Assembly (NCBI RefSeq): GCF_030403505.1 | Contig: NZ_JAUEMJ010000007.1 | Span: 1 to 64,000 of the forward strand | Reading direction: 5' to 3' | Length of the DNA: 64,000 nucleotides | From: Glycomyces tritici | GTDB taxonomy: Bacteria > Actinomycetota > Actinomycetes > Mycobacteriales > Micromonosporaceae | In this document: positions 17,797 to 26,726 of the stretch, piece by piece | Layout: each line of letters starts with the position of its first letter | How positions within the stretch are numbered: position 1 is the first letter of the stretch | Notes under the pieces: model-generated | The model's database searches: none | What the model saw: only the letters and a program-made list of their open reading frames with translations | Told to the model about the DNA's origin: nothing | Translations under genes and position numbers: made by a program

Positions 17797-19164
17797 CTAG
17801 CCGACCAGCGGGCGCTCCTCGGGGAAGGAGTAGAGACGGTGCCGACTGCGCAGCGCGAGCGCGGTCGCGAGCGAGACGATGCCGACCCTGCCGGCGAACA
17901 TGAGAACGATCATCACCAGTTGGCTGAACGGCGGCAGCGCGGCGGTGATGCCGGTCGACAGGCCCACGGTCGCGAACGCCGAGATCGACTCGAACAGCAC
18001 CTGATCCAAGGAGAACTCGGTCTCGATCATGACCAGCGCGGTCCCGACCGCGACGATCGCGACGCCCAAGAGTGCCACGGTCAGTGCCTGGCGCTGTGTC
18101 GAACCGGGGATCTTGCGGCCGAACACCGCGACGTCGGGTTCGCCCCGGATCTCCGACCAGATGACCACCGCCAGCAGCACGAATGTGGTGACCTTGATGC
18201 CGCCGGCGGTGCTGGAGGAGCCGCCGCCGATGAACATCAGTGCGTCGGTGACCATCCACGTCTCATGTGTCAGGTCGGCCATCGGGAGGTTGTTGAAGCC
18301 CGCCGTGCGGGGCATGGCGCCCGCGACGAACGCCGCCCAGAGCTTCTCGCCGACGTTCATCGGCCCGAGCGTGGCCGGGTTGGTCCACTCGAAGACCGCG
18401 TAGGCGGCGAAGCCCACGGCCAAGAGGACCCCGGTGGTCACCATCGTCAGTTTGGTGTGCACCGACCAGCCCGGGATGGGTCGGCGGCGCCGGTCGCCGC
18501 GCATCGCGCGCGTCAGGCGGGATTTGCGCAGCACTTCCACGATCACGGGAAATCCGATGCCGCCGATGATCAATGCCGCGGTCACCGGGGCCGTCACGAA
18601 CGGATCGGTCACCCACTGCATGAGGCTGTCGGCCTCGAGGCCGAACCCGGCGTTGTTGAACGAGGAGACCGAGTGGAAGACCCCGTACCACAGCGCCTTC
18701 CCGACCGGGAAGTCGTAGTAGTAGCGGAACCGCAGGAACAACGCCAATGCCACGACCGCCTCGACGGACACGGTGATCACTGCGACTCGCCGCACGACCG
18801 CGCCGATGTCGCCCAGGCTCAACGCCTGGTTCTCGCTCGCCGCCAGCAGGCGGTTGCTCAACCGCATCCGCCCCACGGTCAGAATTCCCAACAAGGTCGC
18901 GGCCGTGATGATGCCGAAACCGCCGACTTGGATGAGCACCGTGATGACGGCTTCGCCGAATCCGGACCAGTAGGTCGAGGTGTCGACGACGACCAGCCCG
19001 GTCACGCACACCGCCGACACCGACGTGAACAGCGCCGTCAACGGCGGCGCGGCCTCCGGGGTCTCGGTGGACACCGGCAGCATGAGCAGTCCCGCCCCAG
19101 CGAGGATGAACGCCAGGAAGGCCAGGGGCACCAGTCGCGCCGGATGTCGCAGAGCTCGTCTCAC
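17797..19164 (-). CDS. TrkH/KtrB-type potassium uptake channel subunit
   Basis: The product is 455 residues with four M1-pore-M2 repeats. The selectivity-filter regions TSVSAVCVTGLVV, SSFNNAGFG, SSSTAGGIK and TVGLSTGIT each carry the key glycine. This family conducts K+ (and Na+ in Ktr types) and is normally gated by a cytosolic TrkA/KtrA ring, which is not in the window. The GTG start at 19164 precedes RRALRHPARL. It complements the kdp locus 1.2 kb away. Confidence 0.9.
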   Translation of the reverse strand: MRRALRHPARLVPLAFLAFILAGAGLLMLPVSTETPEAAPPLTALFTSVSAVCVTGLVVVDTSTYWSGFGEAVITVLIQVGGFGIITAATLLGILTVGRMRLSNRLLAASENQALSLGDIGAVVRRVAVITVSVEAVVALALFLRFRYYYDFPVGKALWYGVFHSVSSFNNAGFGLEADSLMQWVTDPFVTAPVTAALIIGGIGFPVIVEVLRKSRLTRAMRGDRRRRPIPGWSVHTKLTMVTTGVLLAVGFAAYAVFEWTNPATLGPMNVGEKLWAAFVAGAMPRTAGFNNLPMADLTHETWMVTDALMFIGGGSSSTAGGIKVTTFVLLAVVIWSEIRGEPDVAVFGRKIPGSTQRQALTVALLGVAIVAVGTALVMIETEFSLDQVLFESISAFATVGLSTGITAALPPFSQLVMIVLMFAGRVGIVSLATALALRSRHRLYSFPEERPLVG

Positions 19165-19306
19165 AAGCGCTGATTATGCTCGGCCGCCTTTTCCCTGACG
19201 CGCGAACCGTGATGACGTAAACCACCAGCTAGATGCAGTCGGCGCGCTTGGATATGCCGCCGAGGGGAAGCGTCAAGAAAACATATGGATTTACGAAGGT
19301 CCGGTG

Positions 19307-20467
19307 TTAGCGGCCGGGCAGGGCGGGAGGCTGCCAACCCCAGAGGCGATCGAGCGCCTGCGCAGAGACCTTGGCGAACACCGCCGGCGTCATGAGCCGC
19401 AACGTCAGTGACAGAAGGCGCCGGTTCAGCGCGCTGCCCATGAGCGCGTCGTGGCCGTTCTTATGGGCGGCTTTCGCTACCCACTGCGCGCGCGGTCGCC
19501 GTTCCCGGTCATATCGCGCGAGCGCCGTTACCGCATCGCGGGTCTCGGCGAGGGCCGCGGCCAGTACGACGGCGTCCTCGATCGCCATGCCCGCACCCTG
19601 ACCCAGATCCGGACTCATCGGATGCGCCGCATCGCCCAGCAACGCGATGCGGCCGTTCACGAAAGTCGGCAAGGGGGCATGGTCGAGATCGGTGATGTCG
19701 TGGTGCAGCACCCGATCGACCGGCGTCGCGTCCAGGAGTCCGTGGACCAGGCCATGCCAGTCGGCGACCCGCTCGCGGACCGCTTCCCGCTCGTCCGGAT
19801 ACCGGACACGGGGGGCCTCCGCCTGGGCGCCGAGCGCCCAGTAGACCCGGCTCCGGGTCAGCGGCATCGTCAAGAAGTACCGGTCCGCGCCGAGGGTCAT
19901 GCATCCCTCATTCGCGGCCAGGTCGAGGTCGGCGATGCCGCGCCAGACGGTGTAGTTCCAGAACGCGGGATCGGGCGTGTCCGGCCACAGGAGTCTGCGG
20001 GCGGTGCTGTGGACGCCGTCAGCGGCGACGACCAGGTCGGCGCTGAACGTCTCGGACTCGGTCTGGACTTCGGCCTGCTCCGCGTTCTGCGCGAAGCCGG
20101 TCACTTTCATTCCTGTCCGGATCGACTCCGGCGGAACGGCATCGCGGAGTACGCCATGCAGGTCCGCGCGATGGAAGCCCAGCAGCGGATGCGGGCCCCC
20201 CGAGGGGGCGCGCATCAGATGACCGCCTGAGGGGTCGCGGAGGTTGGTCGTGGCGAAGAACGGCGTCCCCGCTGCACGCGCCCGGTCACCGACACCGAGC
20301 GCGTCCAACGCGCGCAGGGCGTTGGGCGCCTGCGACATCCCGGCCCCGATCTCGCCCACTTCGGGCGAGCGCTCCAGCACGGTCACGTCCCAGCCGATGC
20401 GGCGCAGGCCGATCGCAGCGGCCAGCCCGCCGATGCCCGCTCCAACGACAATTGCCGAACCGCTCAT
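19307..20467 (-). CDS. FAD-dependent monooxygenase (UbiH/salicylate-hydroxylase type)
   Basis: The 386-residue flavoprotein has an N-terminal Rossmann motif VVGAGIGGLAAA, a conserved DG motif VVAADGVHSTAR, and the FAD-ribityl motif GDAAHPMSPDLGQGAG. It hydroxylates an unidentified aromatic or polyketide-like substrate with NAD(P)H and O2. The ATG overlaps the upstream regulator stop (ATGA), so the two form an operon in which the GbsR-like regulator probably controls this detoxifying or biosynthetic enzyme. Confidence 0.88.
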   Translation of the reverse strand: MSGSAIVVGAGIGGLAAAIGLRRIGWDVTVLERSPEVGEIGAGMSQAPNALRALDALGVGDRARAAGTPFFATTNLRDPSGGHLMRAPSGGPHPLLGFHRADLHGVLRDAVPPESIRTGMKVTGFAQNAEQAEVQTESETFSADLVVAADGVHSTARRLLWPDTPDPAFWNYTVWRGIADLDLAANEGCMTLGADRYFLTMPLTRSRVYWALGAQAEAPRVRYPDEREAVRERVADWHGLVHGLLDATPVDRVLHHDITDLDHAPLPTFVNGRIALLGDAAHPMSPDLGQGAGMAIEDAVVLAAALAETRDAVTALARYDRERRPRAQWVAKAAHKNGHDALMGSALNRRLLSLTLRLMTPAVFAKVSAQALDRLWGWQPPALPGR

Positions 20468-20979
20468 CGCTTGTCTCCCTTGCGCTCAGGTGGCGGGGCT
20501 TGTTCGAAGACCTCGGCCATCCAGTCGAAAACGTTCTGCGCTTCGCGCACGCGGTCGGCGCGTGTGCTTTCAGTGCCCAGTAGTGTCAGGCCGTCGGCGG
20601 CGACCTCGCGGAATGACACGAGTGAGGCGATCTGGCGGCGCACCACCGTTTCCCAAGCGCCGTCCCTGAGTCGGTAGTAGCCCGTGCGTTCGCCCGGCCG
20701 CGTCCGCCGCTCGATGAATCCGACGGTCATCAGCACGCGCATGTTCGTCGTCAGTGATGCCCGGCTGGCCCCGATCGCCTCGCTGATCTGGCCGGCCGAC
20801 TGCTCGGCGGGCTCGCAGACCATCAGCCAGCCGAGCACCCGTCCCGCGATTGGCGGCACTCCGTCGTTCGCGAGGAACATCGCGACCCGCTCAACCCAGT
20901 CGAGCAGCTCATCATGCGAGGGCGCATCACCCTCGGAGGGCTGCTTCAAAGACGATTCACTACTTACATCATGTGCCAT
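20464..20979 (-). CDS. GbsR/MarR-like winged-helix regulator (paralogue 3)
   Basis: The product is 171 residues, with an N-terminal polar extension, then GRVLGWLMVCEPAEQSAGQIS, a recognition helix in ASRASLTTNMRVL and a helical C-terminus. The start is ATG 20979, or ATG 20991, which would place four codons over the inverted repeat. There is no obvious ribosome binding site at either. It is cotranscribed with the monooxygenase and is probably its repressor; the ligand is unknown. Confidence 0.78.
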   Translation of the reverse strand: MAHDVSSESSLKQPSEGDAPSHDELLDWVERVAMFLANDGVPPIAGRVLGWLMVCEPAEQSAGQISEAIGASRASLTTNMRVLMTVGFIERRTRPGERTGYYRLRDGAWETVVRRQIASLVSFREVAADGLTLLGTESTRADRVREAQNVFDWMAEVFEQAPPPERKGDKR

Positions 20980-21003
20980 GAATTTCAGCATAAACTGTAA
21001 TTC
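20980..21003. promoter_or_regulatory. Imperfect inverted repeat, candidate operator of GbsR-like regulator 3
   Basis: The arms GAATTTCAG and CTGTAATTC match at 8 of 9 positions across a 6-nt centre. Its core is TTCA-N8-TGTA, one base from the TTCA-N8-TGAA seen at the other two regulator loci. It abuts the regulator start codon. Confidence 0.55.
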
Positions 21004-21150
21004 GGATTGACACAAGAACCCCCGCCCGAGCGGGCCCGCTACCGGCTCGGGGCCAAGCGCTTCTGCCGATGCCGCTGATGCGCAGCGCGATGGAGTAATC
21101 CCACGCGATACCACCGGTAACCGACGGTGTCGGGGCGGCGATGCGTCTGG

Positions 21151-21216
21151 GGTAGGGTGTGGCCTGGTGTGCCGGGAAGTCTGGTCGGCGGGAAATGATC
21201 CTGCCCTCTGATCGGA
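21151..21216 (+). promoter_or_regulatory. nhaA leader RNA, probable nhaA-type (Li+/Na+) riboswitch
   Basis: This leader shares 27 identical nt (21164-21190) and the flanking GGTAGGGT and CTGCCCT-N2-GATCGGAG elements with the leader at 3388-3455. The GGAG ribosome binding site at its 3' end lies 10 nt before the nhaA GTG. Position before a Na+/H+ antiporter gene fits the nhaA-I class reported to sense Li+; the class assignment is from memory and needs a covariance-model search. Confidence 0.75.
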
Positions 21217-21226
21217 GTTCCTGCCC

Positions 21227-22591
21227 GTGCAGTCCACGAAAGAGCCCTGGACCTCGCCGTTGTGGCGTTCGCGCCCGGCGTTCCTCTATTCCAGCAAGCC
21301 GCTCGCCCGTTTCGTCGGGCGCCCGGCCGCCGCGTTCCTCCATATCGAGCCCGCTTCGGGGATCGTGCTGCTGGCGTGCGCGGTCATCGCGATGGTCTGG
21401 GCGAACTCGCCGTGGGCCGCCTCGTACGAGTGGTTGTGGGGCCTGGACATCAGCCTGCACATCGGCGGTTTCGAGCTGTACCACTCGCTGCGCGACTGGA
21501 TCAACGACGGGCTCATGGCGATCTTCTTCTTCGTGGTGGGCATGGAGATCAAGAGCGAGATCGTCTCCGGTGAACTGCGGAGCCTCCGCAACGCGGTCGC
21601 CCCGATCGCGGGCGCGATCGGCGGCATGGCCGTCCCCGCGATCATCTACGCGGCGTTCAACGCCGGCGGCGCGGGCGCCGGCGGCTGGGGTGTCCCGATG
21701 GCCACCGACATCGCGTTCGCCGTCGGTGTTCTCGCCCTGTTCGGATCCCGGATCCCCGCGGCGGCAAGGGTGTTCCTCCTTACGCTCGCAATTGTGGACG
21801 ACCTGGGCGCGATCGCGGTGATCGCTGTGTTCTACACCGAGGAGGTCTCGATGGGCTGGCTCGCCGCGGCCGGGGTCATCCTGGTGATCGCGATCGGGCT
21901 GCGCCTGCTCAACGTCTGGTCCGCGCCGGTCTACCTCGTCGTCGGCACCGCGCTGTGGTTGGCGATGCTCGAATCCGGTGTCCACGCCACCATCGCGGGC
22001 GTCATCATGGGCCTGATCATCGCCGCCAAGCCCCTGTTCGATCCGGCCGCCGCGCACGCCCGGGCCCAGGAGCTGGCCAAGGAAGGGCTCACGGCAGAGG
22101 AGACCGAGCAGGTCGTGCGGTTGCGCCGCGACGCGCTCGCGCCGACCGACCGGCTCCAGGCGGCCAACCACCCGTTCTCCTCGTTCGTGGTGCTCCCGCT
22201 GTTCGCGCTCGCCAACGCCGGGGTGGTGCTCTCAGGCGACCTGCTCGCCACGGCCGCGACGTCGGCGGTCACCCTCGGCATCGTCCTCGGGCTCGTGCTG
22301 GGCAAGACGGTCGGCATCACGCTCGCGACGTGGATCGCGGTGAAGACGGGCGCGGGCCGCCTGCCGACCGGCACGAGCTGGCCGCTGCTGGTCGGCATCG
22401 CGGCGGTCGCCGGGATCGGGTTCACGGTGGCGCTGTTCATCACCGAGCTCGCCTTCCGCGGTGAAGGCACCGAGCTGCTGACTGCCGAGGCGAAGATCGG
22501 CGTGCTCGCCGGGTCCCTCATCGCCGCGCTCCTGGGCGCCGGGCTCGTCGCCCTCACTGCTCCGAAAGCCCAACGTACGCAAGCTACGTGA
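21227..22591 (+). CDS. nhaA: Na+/H+ antiporter NhaA
   Basis: The product has 454 residues and about twelve membrane segments. Family motifs are visible: IFFFVVGMEIKSEIVSGELR, the paired aspartates region AIVDDLGAIAVIAVFYT, MATDIAFAVG, and GIGFTVALFITELAF near the C-terminus. It exchanges cytoplasmic Na+ or Li+ for protons. The GTG start follows GGAG within the conserved leader RNA, which probably controls translation in response to the ion. Confidence 0.93.
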   Translation: MQSTKEPWTSPLWRSRPAFLYSSKPLARFVGRPAAAFLHIEPASGIVLLACAVIAMVWANSPWAASYEWLWGLDISLHIGGFELYHSLRDWINDGLMAIFFFVVGMEIKSEIVSGELRSLRNAVAPIAGAIGGMAVPAIIYAAFNAGGAGAGGWGVPMATDIAFAVGVLALFGSRIPAAARVFLLTLAIVDDLGAIAVIAVFYTEEVSMGWLAAAGVILVIAIGLRLLNVWSAPVYLVVGTALWLAMLESGVHATIAGVIMGLIIAAKPLFDPAAAHARAQELAKEGLTAEETEQVVRLRRDALAPTDRLQAANHPFSSFVVLPLFALANAGVVLSGDLLATAATSAVTLGIVLGLVLGKTVGITLATWIAVKTGAGRLPTGTSWPLLVGIAAVAGIGFTVALFITELAFRGEGTELLTAEAKIGVLAGSLIAALLGAGLVALTAPKAQRTQAT

Positions 22592-22771
22592 CCGAATAGC
22601 AGCTCCGCTTGACAGGTCCTGACCGGACGACAATCCCGAGGAGCGAACCAGTCGCCCACGTTACGGTTGAGGGGAGCATGAGGAGGCCGAGATGTTCCTG
22701 AAACGACGCCCCCGCAGACCGGCCGGGAGCTCATCGATCCGGCACTGTTCGAGCGGCTGTGCCGCAGGATC

Positions 22772-23104
22772 GTGCTCGACTACGGTCGGGACGAACGCAC
22801 TGCCGCGCGAATCATGGACCAGGCGCTGGCGTTCGTCGCCGCGTGCGCGAACGCGCCCCGGCCGCTCGCGCCCTCGGCGGAGGTCGACCTCGGTTGGCAC
22901 ACGTTCCTCTTGTACACCAACGAGTACGCCGACTTCTGCGAGCGCATCGGGGGCCGGTTCATCCACCACCGCCCCGATGACGATCCGACCGCACCGGTCG
23001 GGGCCGAACCGCCTGCGGCCACGGCCGCGATGATCGGACGACTGGGCTTCCAAGTCGACCTCGCGCTTTGGGCTGCGCCGAGCCGCCCCGGCGCAGAGGG
23101 CTGA
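22772..23104 (+). CDS. Glycine-rich-domain (DUF1399-like) protein, 5' end frameshifted
   Basis: The in-frame part from GTG 22772 encodes 110 residues (RIMDQALAFVAACANA...DLGWHTFLLYTNEYADFCE...FIHH), resembling actinobacterial glycine-rich domain proteins. Protein-like sequence in the same frame continues upstream (TGRELIDPALFERLCRRI) but has no start codon. An ATG at 22692 with a perfect AGGAGG is one frame off; one extra C in the C5 run 22709-22713 would join it. So the gene is either broken by a 1-nt deletion or carries a sequencing error. It converges on the gene at 23109. Confidence 0.55.
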   Translation: MLDYGRDERTAARIMDQALAFVAACANAPRPLAPSAEVDLGWHTFLLYTNEYADFCERIGGRFIHHRPDDDPTAPVGAEPPAATAAMIGRLGFQVDLALWAAPSRPGAEG

Positions 23105-23108
23105 GGGC

Positions 23109-24263
23109 TCATACGCCGCCGCAGCCACCGGCATCCCCGCCGCCGCCGACGCCTCCGCTTCCATACCACACATGGCTCGTCGGCTGCGGCTCGATTCCTG
23201 AAGAGCGCGTTCCGCGGCCGTTCCAGCCGTAGGCGACTTCGAAGTCATACCCGTAGAACGCCTTCCAGAGAGAGGCGAAGCCGCTCGGCAGATCGTGCTC
23301 CGCGTCGAGATCCTTCCAGAGTTCGGCGAGCTCCCGATCGCAGTGCTCGACGGAGGCCCGGTCCCAGACCACTTCGAGGGTCTCCCCGCTCGCTTCGGTC
23401 GTCAGGTGCCGCCGGCCTAGGTCAGGCAGGTGCACGAGCTGGTGAGCGTCCCCCATGTAGTCCACTTCCGAAGCGTCCCAGTACTTCGGTATCGGGCGGT
23501 CCGGCAACGCGTCCACATGGTAGACGTGAATTCGGTGTCCGTCGTTGACGACCAGCCAGACGCGTTGGTTCGCCCACCGCAGCAGCCGCTCCGAGGGGTC
23601 GGCTAGAGAGGCGGGCGCCCCGCACCGGGCGTCCTCGATGTCTTCGAGCACTGGCGCATACGCATCGCCGGCCTCGTTCAACCGCTCCATCGCGCGGCGC
23701 TGCGCGGGGACCGCTCTCGCGATGCGGTCCGCATGCGAAGGCTTCCGATAATCGAGCAGTGCGGCTTCTGCGGCCCATTCACTTAGGTCCGCCAAAATCT
23801 GACGCTCCTGAGACAGGTACTCCTCGGCGGCCGAGAGCCAGCCCCGCAATCGCTCGATCGGTTGCGGCAACCAGCCAGTGAAGCGAGGTCGCAGACCGAA
23901 GGGCTCGCGCCTCAGGAGATCGTCCGCGTCGTGCGAGCGCTCGATCGGAACCTGCGGGAACGGGATCCCGAAGAGGATGGGCCGACGCGACTCGGCAAGC
24001 ACGCTACGGCAGCACCAGCGAGTGTTGACTTCGAAATACATCACATAGACAATGGGATGGCGTGACTTGAGATGCCACTTGGTGGTGGCGCGGCCGGCGT
24101 ACCAGCTGCCCTCGATGAGGCGTGCCTCCGGCCCTTCGAGCGTTTCGCGAAGGAGCGGCAGGTCACTCATGAACTGGTCGGGGCTGCTCGGAAGATACGA
24201 GGGGAACCCGCAGAGATCGCGGCGTCGCTTCCGGGAGAGACGCAGGGCGAGGGGGGCGTTCAT
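23109..24263 (-). CDS. Uncharacterised protein with Gly-rich C-terminal tail
   Basis: The product is 384 residues, soluble, with many Trp and Arg, and no motif I recognise. The last 18 residues are a Gly/Ser/Cys tail (GSGGVGGGGDAGGCGGV). Such tails are also seen on glycine-rich-domain proteins like its convergent neighbour, which ends 4 bp away, so the two may be functionally linked. ATG 24263 was chosen over the longer frame because the extra 16 residues are not protein-like. It lies next to the left edge of the tRNA-flanked island. Confidence 0.6.
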   Translation of the reverse strand: MNAPLALRLSRKRRRDLCGFPSYLPSSPDQFMSDLPLLRETLEGPEARLIEGSWYAGRATTKWHLKSRHPIVYVMYFEVNTRWCCRSVLAESRRPILFGIPFPQVPIERSHDADDLLRREPFGLRPRFTGWLPQPIERLRGWLSAAEEYLSQERQILADLSEWAAEAALLDYRKPSHADRIARAVPAQRRAMERLNEAGDAYAPVLEDIEDARCGAPASLADPSERLLRWANQRVWLVVNDGHRIHVYHVDALPDRPIPKYWDASEVDYMGDAHQLVHLPDLGRRHLTTEASGETLEVVWDRASVEHCDRELAELWKDLDAEHDLPSGFASLWKAFYGYDFEVAYGWNGRGTRSSGIEPQPTSHVWYGSGGVGGGGDAGGCGGV

Positions 24264-24334
24264 ACCGTAAGCATGGCAGCGCCGCAAGGAGAACGGGTCC
24301 CCAACGGCCACCTACGGAAACGCAGTAAACGTAG

Positions 24335-24641
24335 GGTGCCCTACCTGGGATTCGAACCCAGACTGTGCGGGTTTTGAGTCCGCTCTCTCTGCCAGTTGGA
24401 GTAGTAGGGCCGTACCGGTGGTCTGGCCGGAAGCGATGCTACCTACAGACCACGGAGGTTCGGAAGGGTCTGGTGGCGGTCGTGGCCGGGGGAGGAGCGG
24501 GGTGTTCACGCGGAGATCGTCTCGGCGTTGAGCTCGTTGCCGTCCCTGTCGTACGTCGCCTGGACAAGGAAAGAAGAGTCGTGTTCGCCAGTTCAGGGGC
24601 GTATGGGTCTGTGACATGACCCGGGCAGGAGCCGAACCCAC
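24335..24641. repeat. Left copy of the tRNA-bearing direct repeat flanking the island
   Basis: This block aligns with 31835-32141 in the same orientation: identical across the tRNA (about 77 nt), then diverged with small indels but still aligned through the conserved GTGGCGGTCGTGGCCGGGGG and GAGCTCGTTGCCGTCC segments to the ATGACCCGGG at the end. In this copy the second tRNA has decayed. The two copies flank about 7.2 kb of accessory genes. Confidence 0.8.
24337..24410 (-). tRNA. tRNA-Leu-like (CAA), short variable loop, copy 1
   Basis: A 74-nt cloverleaf: acceptor GCCCTAC/GTAGGGC, 3-bp D stem CTC/GAG with GG in an 11-nt loop, anticodon stem GCGG/CCGC with loop CTCAAAA (anticodon CAA), a 5-nt variable loop, T stem CTGGG/CCCAG with TTCGAAT, and discriminator A. 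CAA reads Leu UUG, but Leu tRNAs normally have a long variable arm, which is absent. CCA is not encoded (CCC follows). The sequence is identical to the copy at 31837-31910. Confidence 0.7.
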
Positions 24642-25100
24642 GCGCCTTGCAGCCTGAGGCGGACCTCAGTACTGAGGTCGATAACAGGAGATCTTCTTGA
24701 ATCGGGCCTGGTCACAGCATGTCAGGGCCGTCTGGCGAGCGCGTGTGGGTTCGTAACCTTCACCGCCACTGAACTGGGTTTGCGGCCGGGGCGGAGAGGA
24801 CGTGGTAGAGAACCTCCAGATGACGTGACCGCGCTGTTGCAGCTGAGGGGCGCGCAAACGGCCGTGCAGCTATCGGTAGTCGCGTGCCCCAACGGCAGCA
24901 GTGCTTCTCAACATGGTGCGACACGATGTGCGACGGTGGTCCTTCGAACGGATGAATCCGCGCGGTGCGTGACCGATCTGCCCGACATCAGTCGCTGGTG
25001 GACACTGACTCAAGTGCATGGCCTATACGGTCCATGTACAGCGTCCCACTCCGCTGCACCCCGCCCCTCCACCCCGCCGCGCGGGAGCCAGGAGTGCCCG
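24411..25100. other. Gene-free stretch at the left end of the island
   Basis: 690 bp hold the diverged remainder of the left repeat (to about 24641), a decayed tRNA at about 24615-24660 in which the acceptor and part of the T arm can be aligned but the rest is lost, a perfect palindrome at 24662-24679, and about 400 bp in which I see no gene. The upstream extension of the next ORF through this region is low-complexity and not protein-like. Confidence 0.5.
24662..24679. repeat. Perfect 18-bp palindrome
   Basis: GACCTCAGTACTGAGGTC is fully self-complementary with no loop. It lies where the left repeat ends, so it may be a protein binding site or recombination footprint. No T tract follows. Confidence 0.6.
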
Positions 25101-26411
25101 ATGTCCATGCCAAACCCGTCCGCCCGGCCCTTCTTCGATCTTCCGCCAGTGCGGATCCTCGTCGTGCTCGGCGTGGTCTACGTCCTTGCTGGTGCCTTGT
25201 ACGCCATGGCCTCGATCCCGAACCTGCTTGTGATCATTGCCCGCATCGATAGCGGGCCGACCTACGTGGACCGTTCGCTCGCGTTCCTTCGGGAAACTGC
25301 CGGGCAGTGGGCGGACGCCCTGACGATCGCTTCCTACAGCGGCACCGGCCGCCTGTGTCTCCAGCTCGCGCTGTTCGCGCTGCCGCTGATGTGGATCGCG
25401 GCGCTCATCCGCTCCGCCCGTGCACGCAGCCCGCGACCGATCCAGATCACCGTCCTCGCCGGCCTGCTCGGGCTCATCGGTATCCCCATCGCCGCCTGGA
25501 TCGGCTGGCTCCTGTGGGCGGCGTGGCGTATCGCCGGGTACGTCATGGACTTCATCGCCTGGATCGCACCATGGGTGACGCGGATCCTCTTGTGGATCCT
25601 TGTCGCCGTCATGGTCGTCGCCGCCATCGCCGCTGTCGTCTACATCGGGAGGATCCTCGTCAGACTCATCCTCGCGCTGACGCAAGGCCGACGCTGGATC
25701 GGTGCGCTTCTCGTCGTAGCTGCTGTAGCGGTGGTCGCCGGTGTGCTCGCCGCAGGTTGGCTTGACGGGCTTCTCGCCCTCATCGCGCACGCCTTCGCTG
25801 TGGCCTGGGCAGGTCTGGTCGCGGGCATCGAATGGATTGTCGCCCTCGTCGCCCCCGTGTTCGGGTTCATCGGCCGCGTTATCGCCGTCGTCGCGGTGTT
25901 TCTGGTAGCCGCCGGTCTGTTCACGGCACTGTTCGGGCAGATCGGCCGCATCGTGTGCCTGCCGGTCGCCGCTGCGGTCAATGCCGGTGCCACCCAAGGC
26001 AAAAGCGCCGACCTTGCCGCCGGTGTCGGTGTCGCGGGCTCCATGGTAGCGACCGCTGCCGTGCTCGACCCGACCTTCGGACACTGGTTCGCAGTTACCT
26101 GGAAGGTCACGCCCGTCTTCACGCATCTGCCGGTCCCGACTGGCATCTACGCGTTCCTCATCCCCGATTCAGCCGAAACGCTGCTCCGTCCTGCGTTCAC
26201 CGGGTTCGCGTCGTTCCTGGACGTCGGATTGCTGCTGCTGTTGATGGTGATCGGCACGTTCAGCCTGCTGTTCTCCGTGAAGACGTGGCAACCGGGCGCT
26301 CGCGGGACCCTGTGGGTGCCCGTCATGCTCGGCGTAGGTCTCGCCATCGCCGCCGCACTGTTCCTCATTGCGATCCTGCTGTTCGCGGCATTGAACCGCG
26401 GCGACGATTGA
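25101..26411 (+). CDS. Large polytopic membrane protein, unknown function
   Basis: The product has 436 residues, almost entirely hydrophobic, with about nine to ten membrane segments and few charged loops; the first is at about residues 15-40. No transporter or enzyme motif is recognised. ATG 25101 has CAGGAG 6 nt upstream and was chosen over a 107-codon longer, low-quality frame. It is the first gene inside the island. Actinomycete plasmids and integrative elements often carry such membrane proteins, but nothing here proves a transfer role. Confidence 0.68.
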   Translation: MSMPNPSARPFFDLPPVRILVVLGVVYVLAGALYAMASIPNLLVIIARIDSGPTYVDRSLAFLRETAGQWADALTIASYSGTGRLCLQLALFALPLMWIAALIRSARARSPRPIQITVLAGLLGLIGIPIAAWIGWLLWAAWRIAGYVMDFIAWIAPWVTRILLWILVAVMVVAAIAAVVYIGRILVRLILALTQGRRWIGALLVVAAVAVVAGVLAAGWLDGLLALIAHAFAVAWAGLVAGIEWIVALVAPVFGFIGRVIAVVAVFLVAAGLFTALFGQIGRIVCLPVAAAVNAGATQGKSADLAAGVGVAGSMVATAAVLDPTFGHWFAVTWKVTPVFTHLPVPTGIYAFLIPDSAETLLRPAFTGFASFLDVGLLLLLMVIGTFSLLFSVKTWQPGARGTLWVPVMLGVGLAIAAALFLIAILLFAALNRGDD

Positions 26412-26726
26412 GGGTGGCCGGGCCGGTGCTTGGTGGGCGAAACGGCCAGGCCCTCCACTCGCGACATAGGTGCCGGCGGGGGCGACGCGAGCCGCATCTG
26501 GCCGCTCGCCGGGCATGGCGATATGGAACGCCCACCAAAACCCCAGCATGATCCGTCATAACAGGGTTCGTGTTTGCCTACTGTGCCCGAGGAACCCCCC
26601 TAGCCTTGTATGCATTCTCGTTCAGGTCGATCTCCGCCGCTCGGTCGCGACGTCGAGGTAATCCTCTGCGTCGCCGCCGAGAAGCGCGAAATGCCAGATG
26701 TCGTACCCATGCTCTACGGTGTCGCC
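26412..26726. other. Intergenic region between island genes
   Basis: 315 bp with no convincing gene. The frame of the following gene is open from 26610, but the part before 26691 is not protein-like. A loose inverted repeat of GGCC-rich sequence follows the upstream gene (about 26412-26460) and could act as a terminator. Confidence 0.4.

Noticed and set aside
24615..24700. Cys tRNA (GCA in a loop) in the left repeat
   Set aside because: The stem around GCA would need a 9-nt loop and the T stem has two mismatches; it is better explained as a decayed copy of the 32125-32198 tRNA.
24700..24780. Further tRNA T-arm-like sequence (GTGGGTTCGTAACC)
   Set aside because: No matching acceptor, D or anticodon arm could be placed around it.
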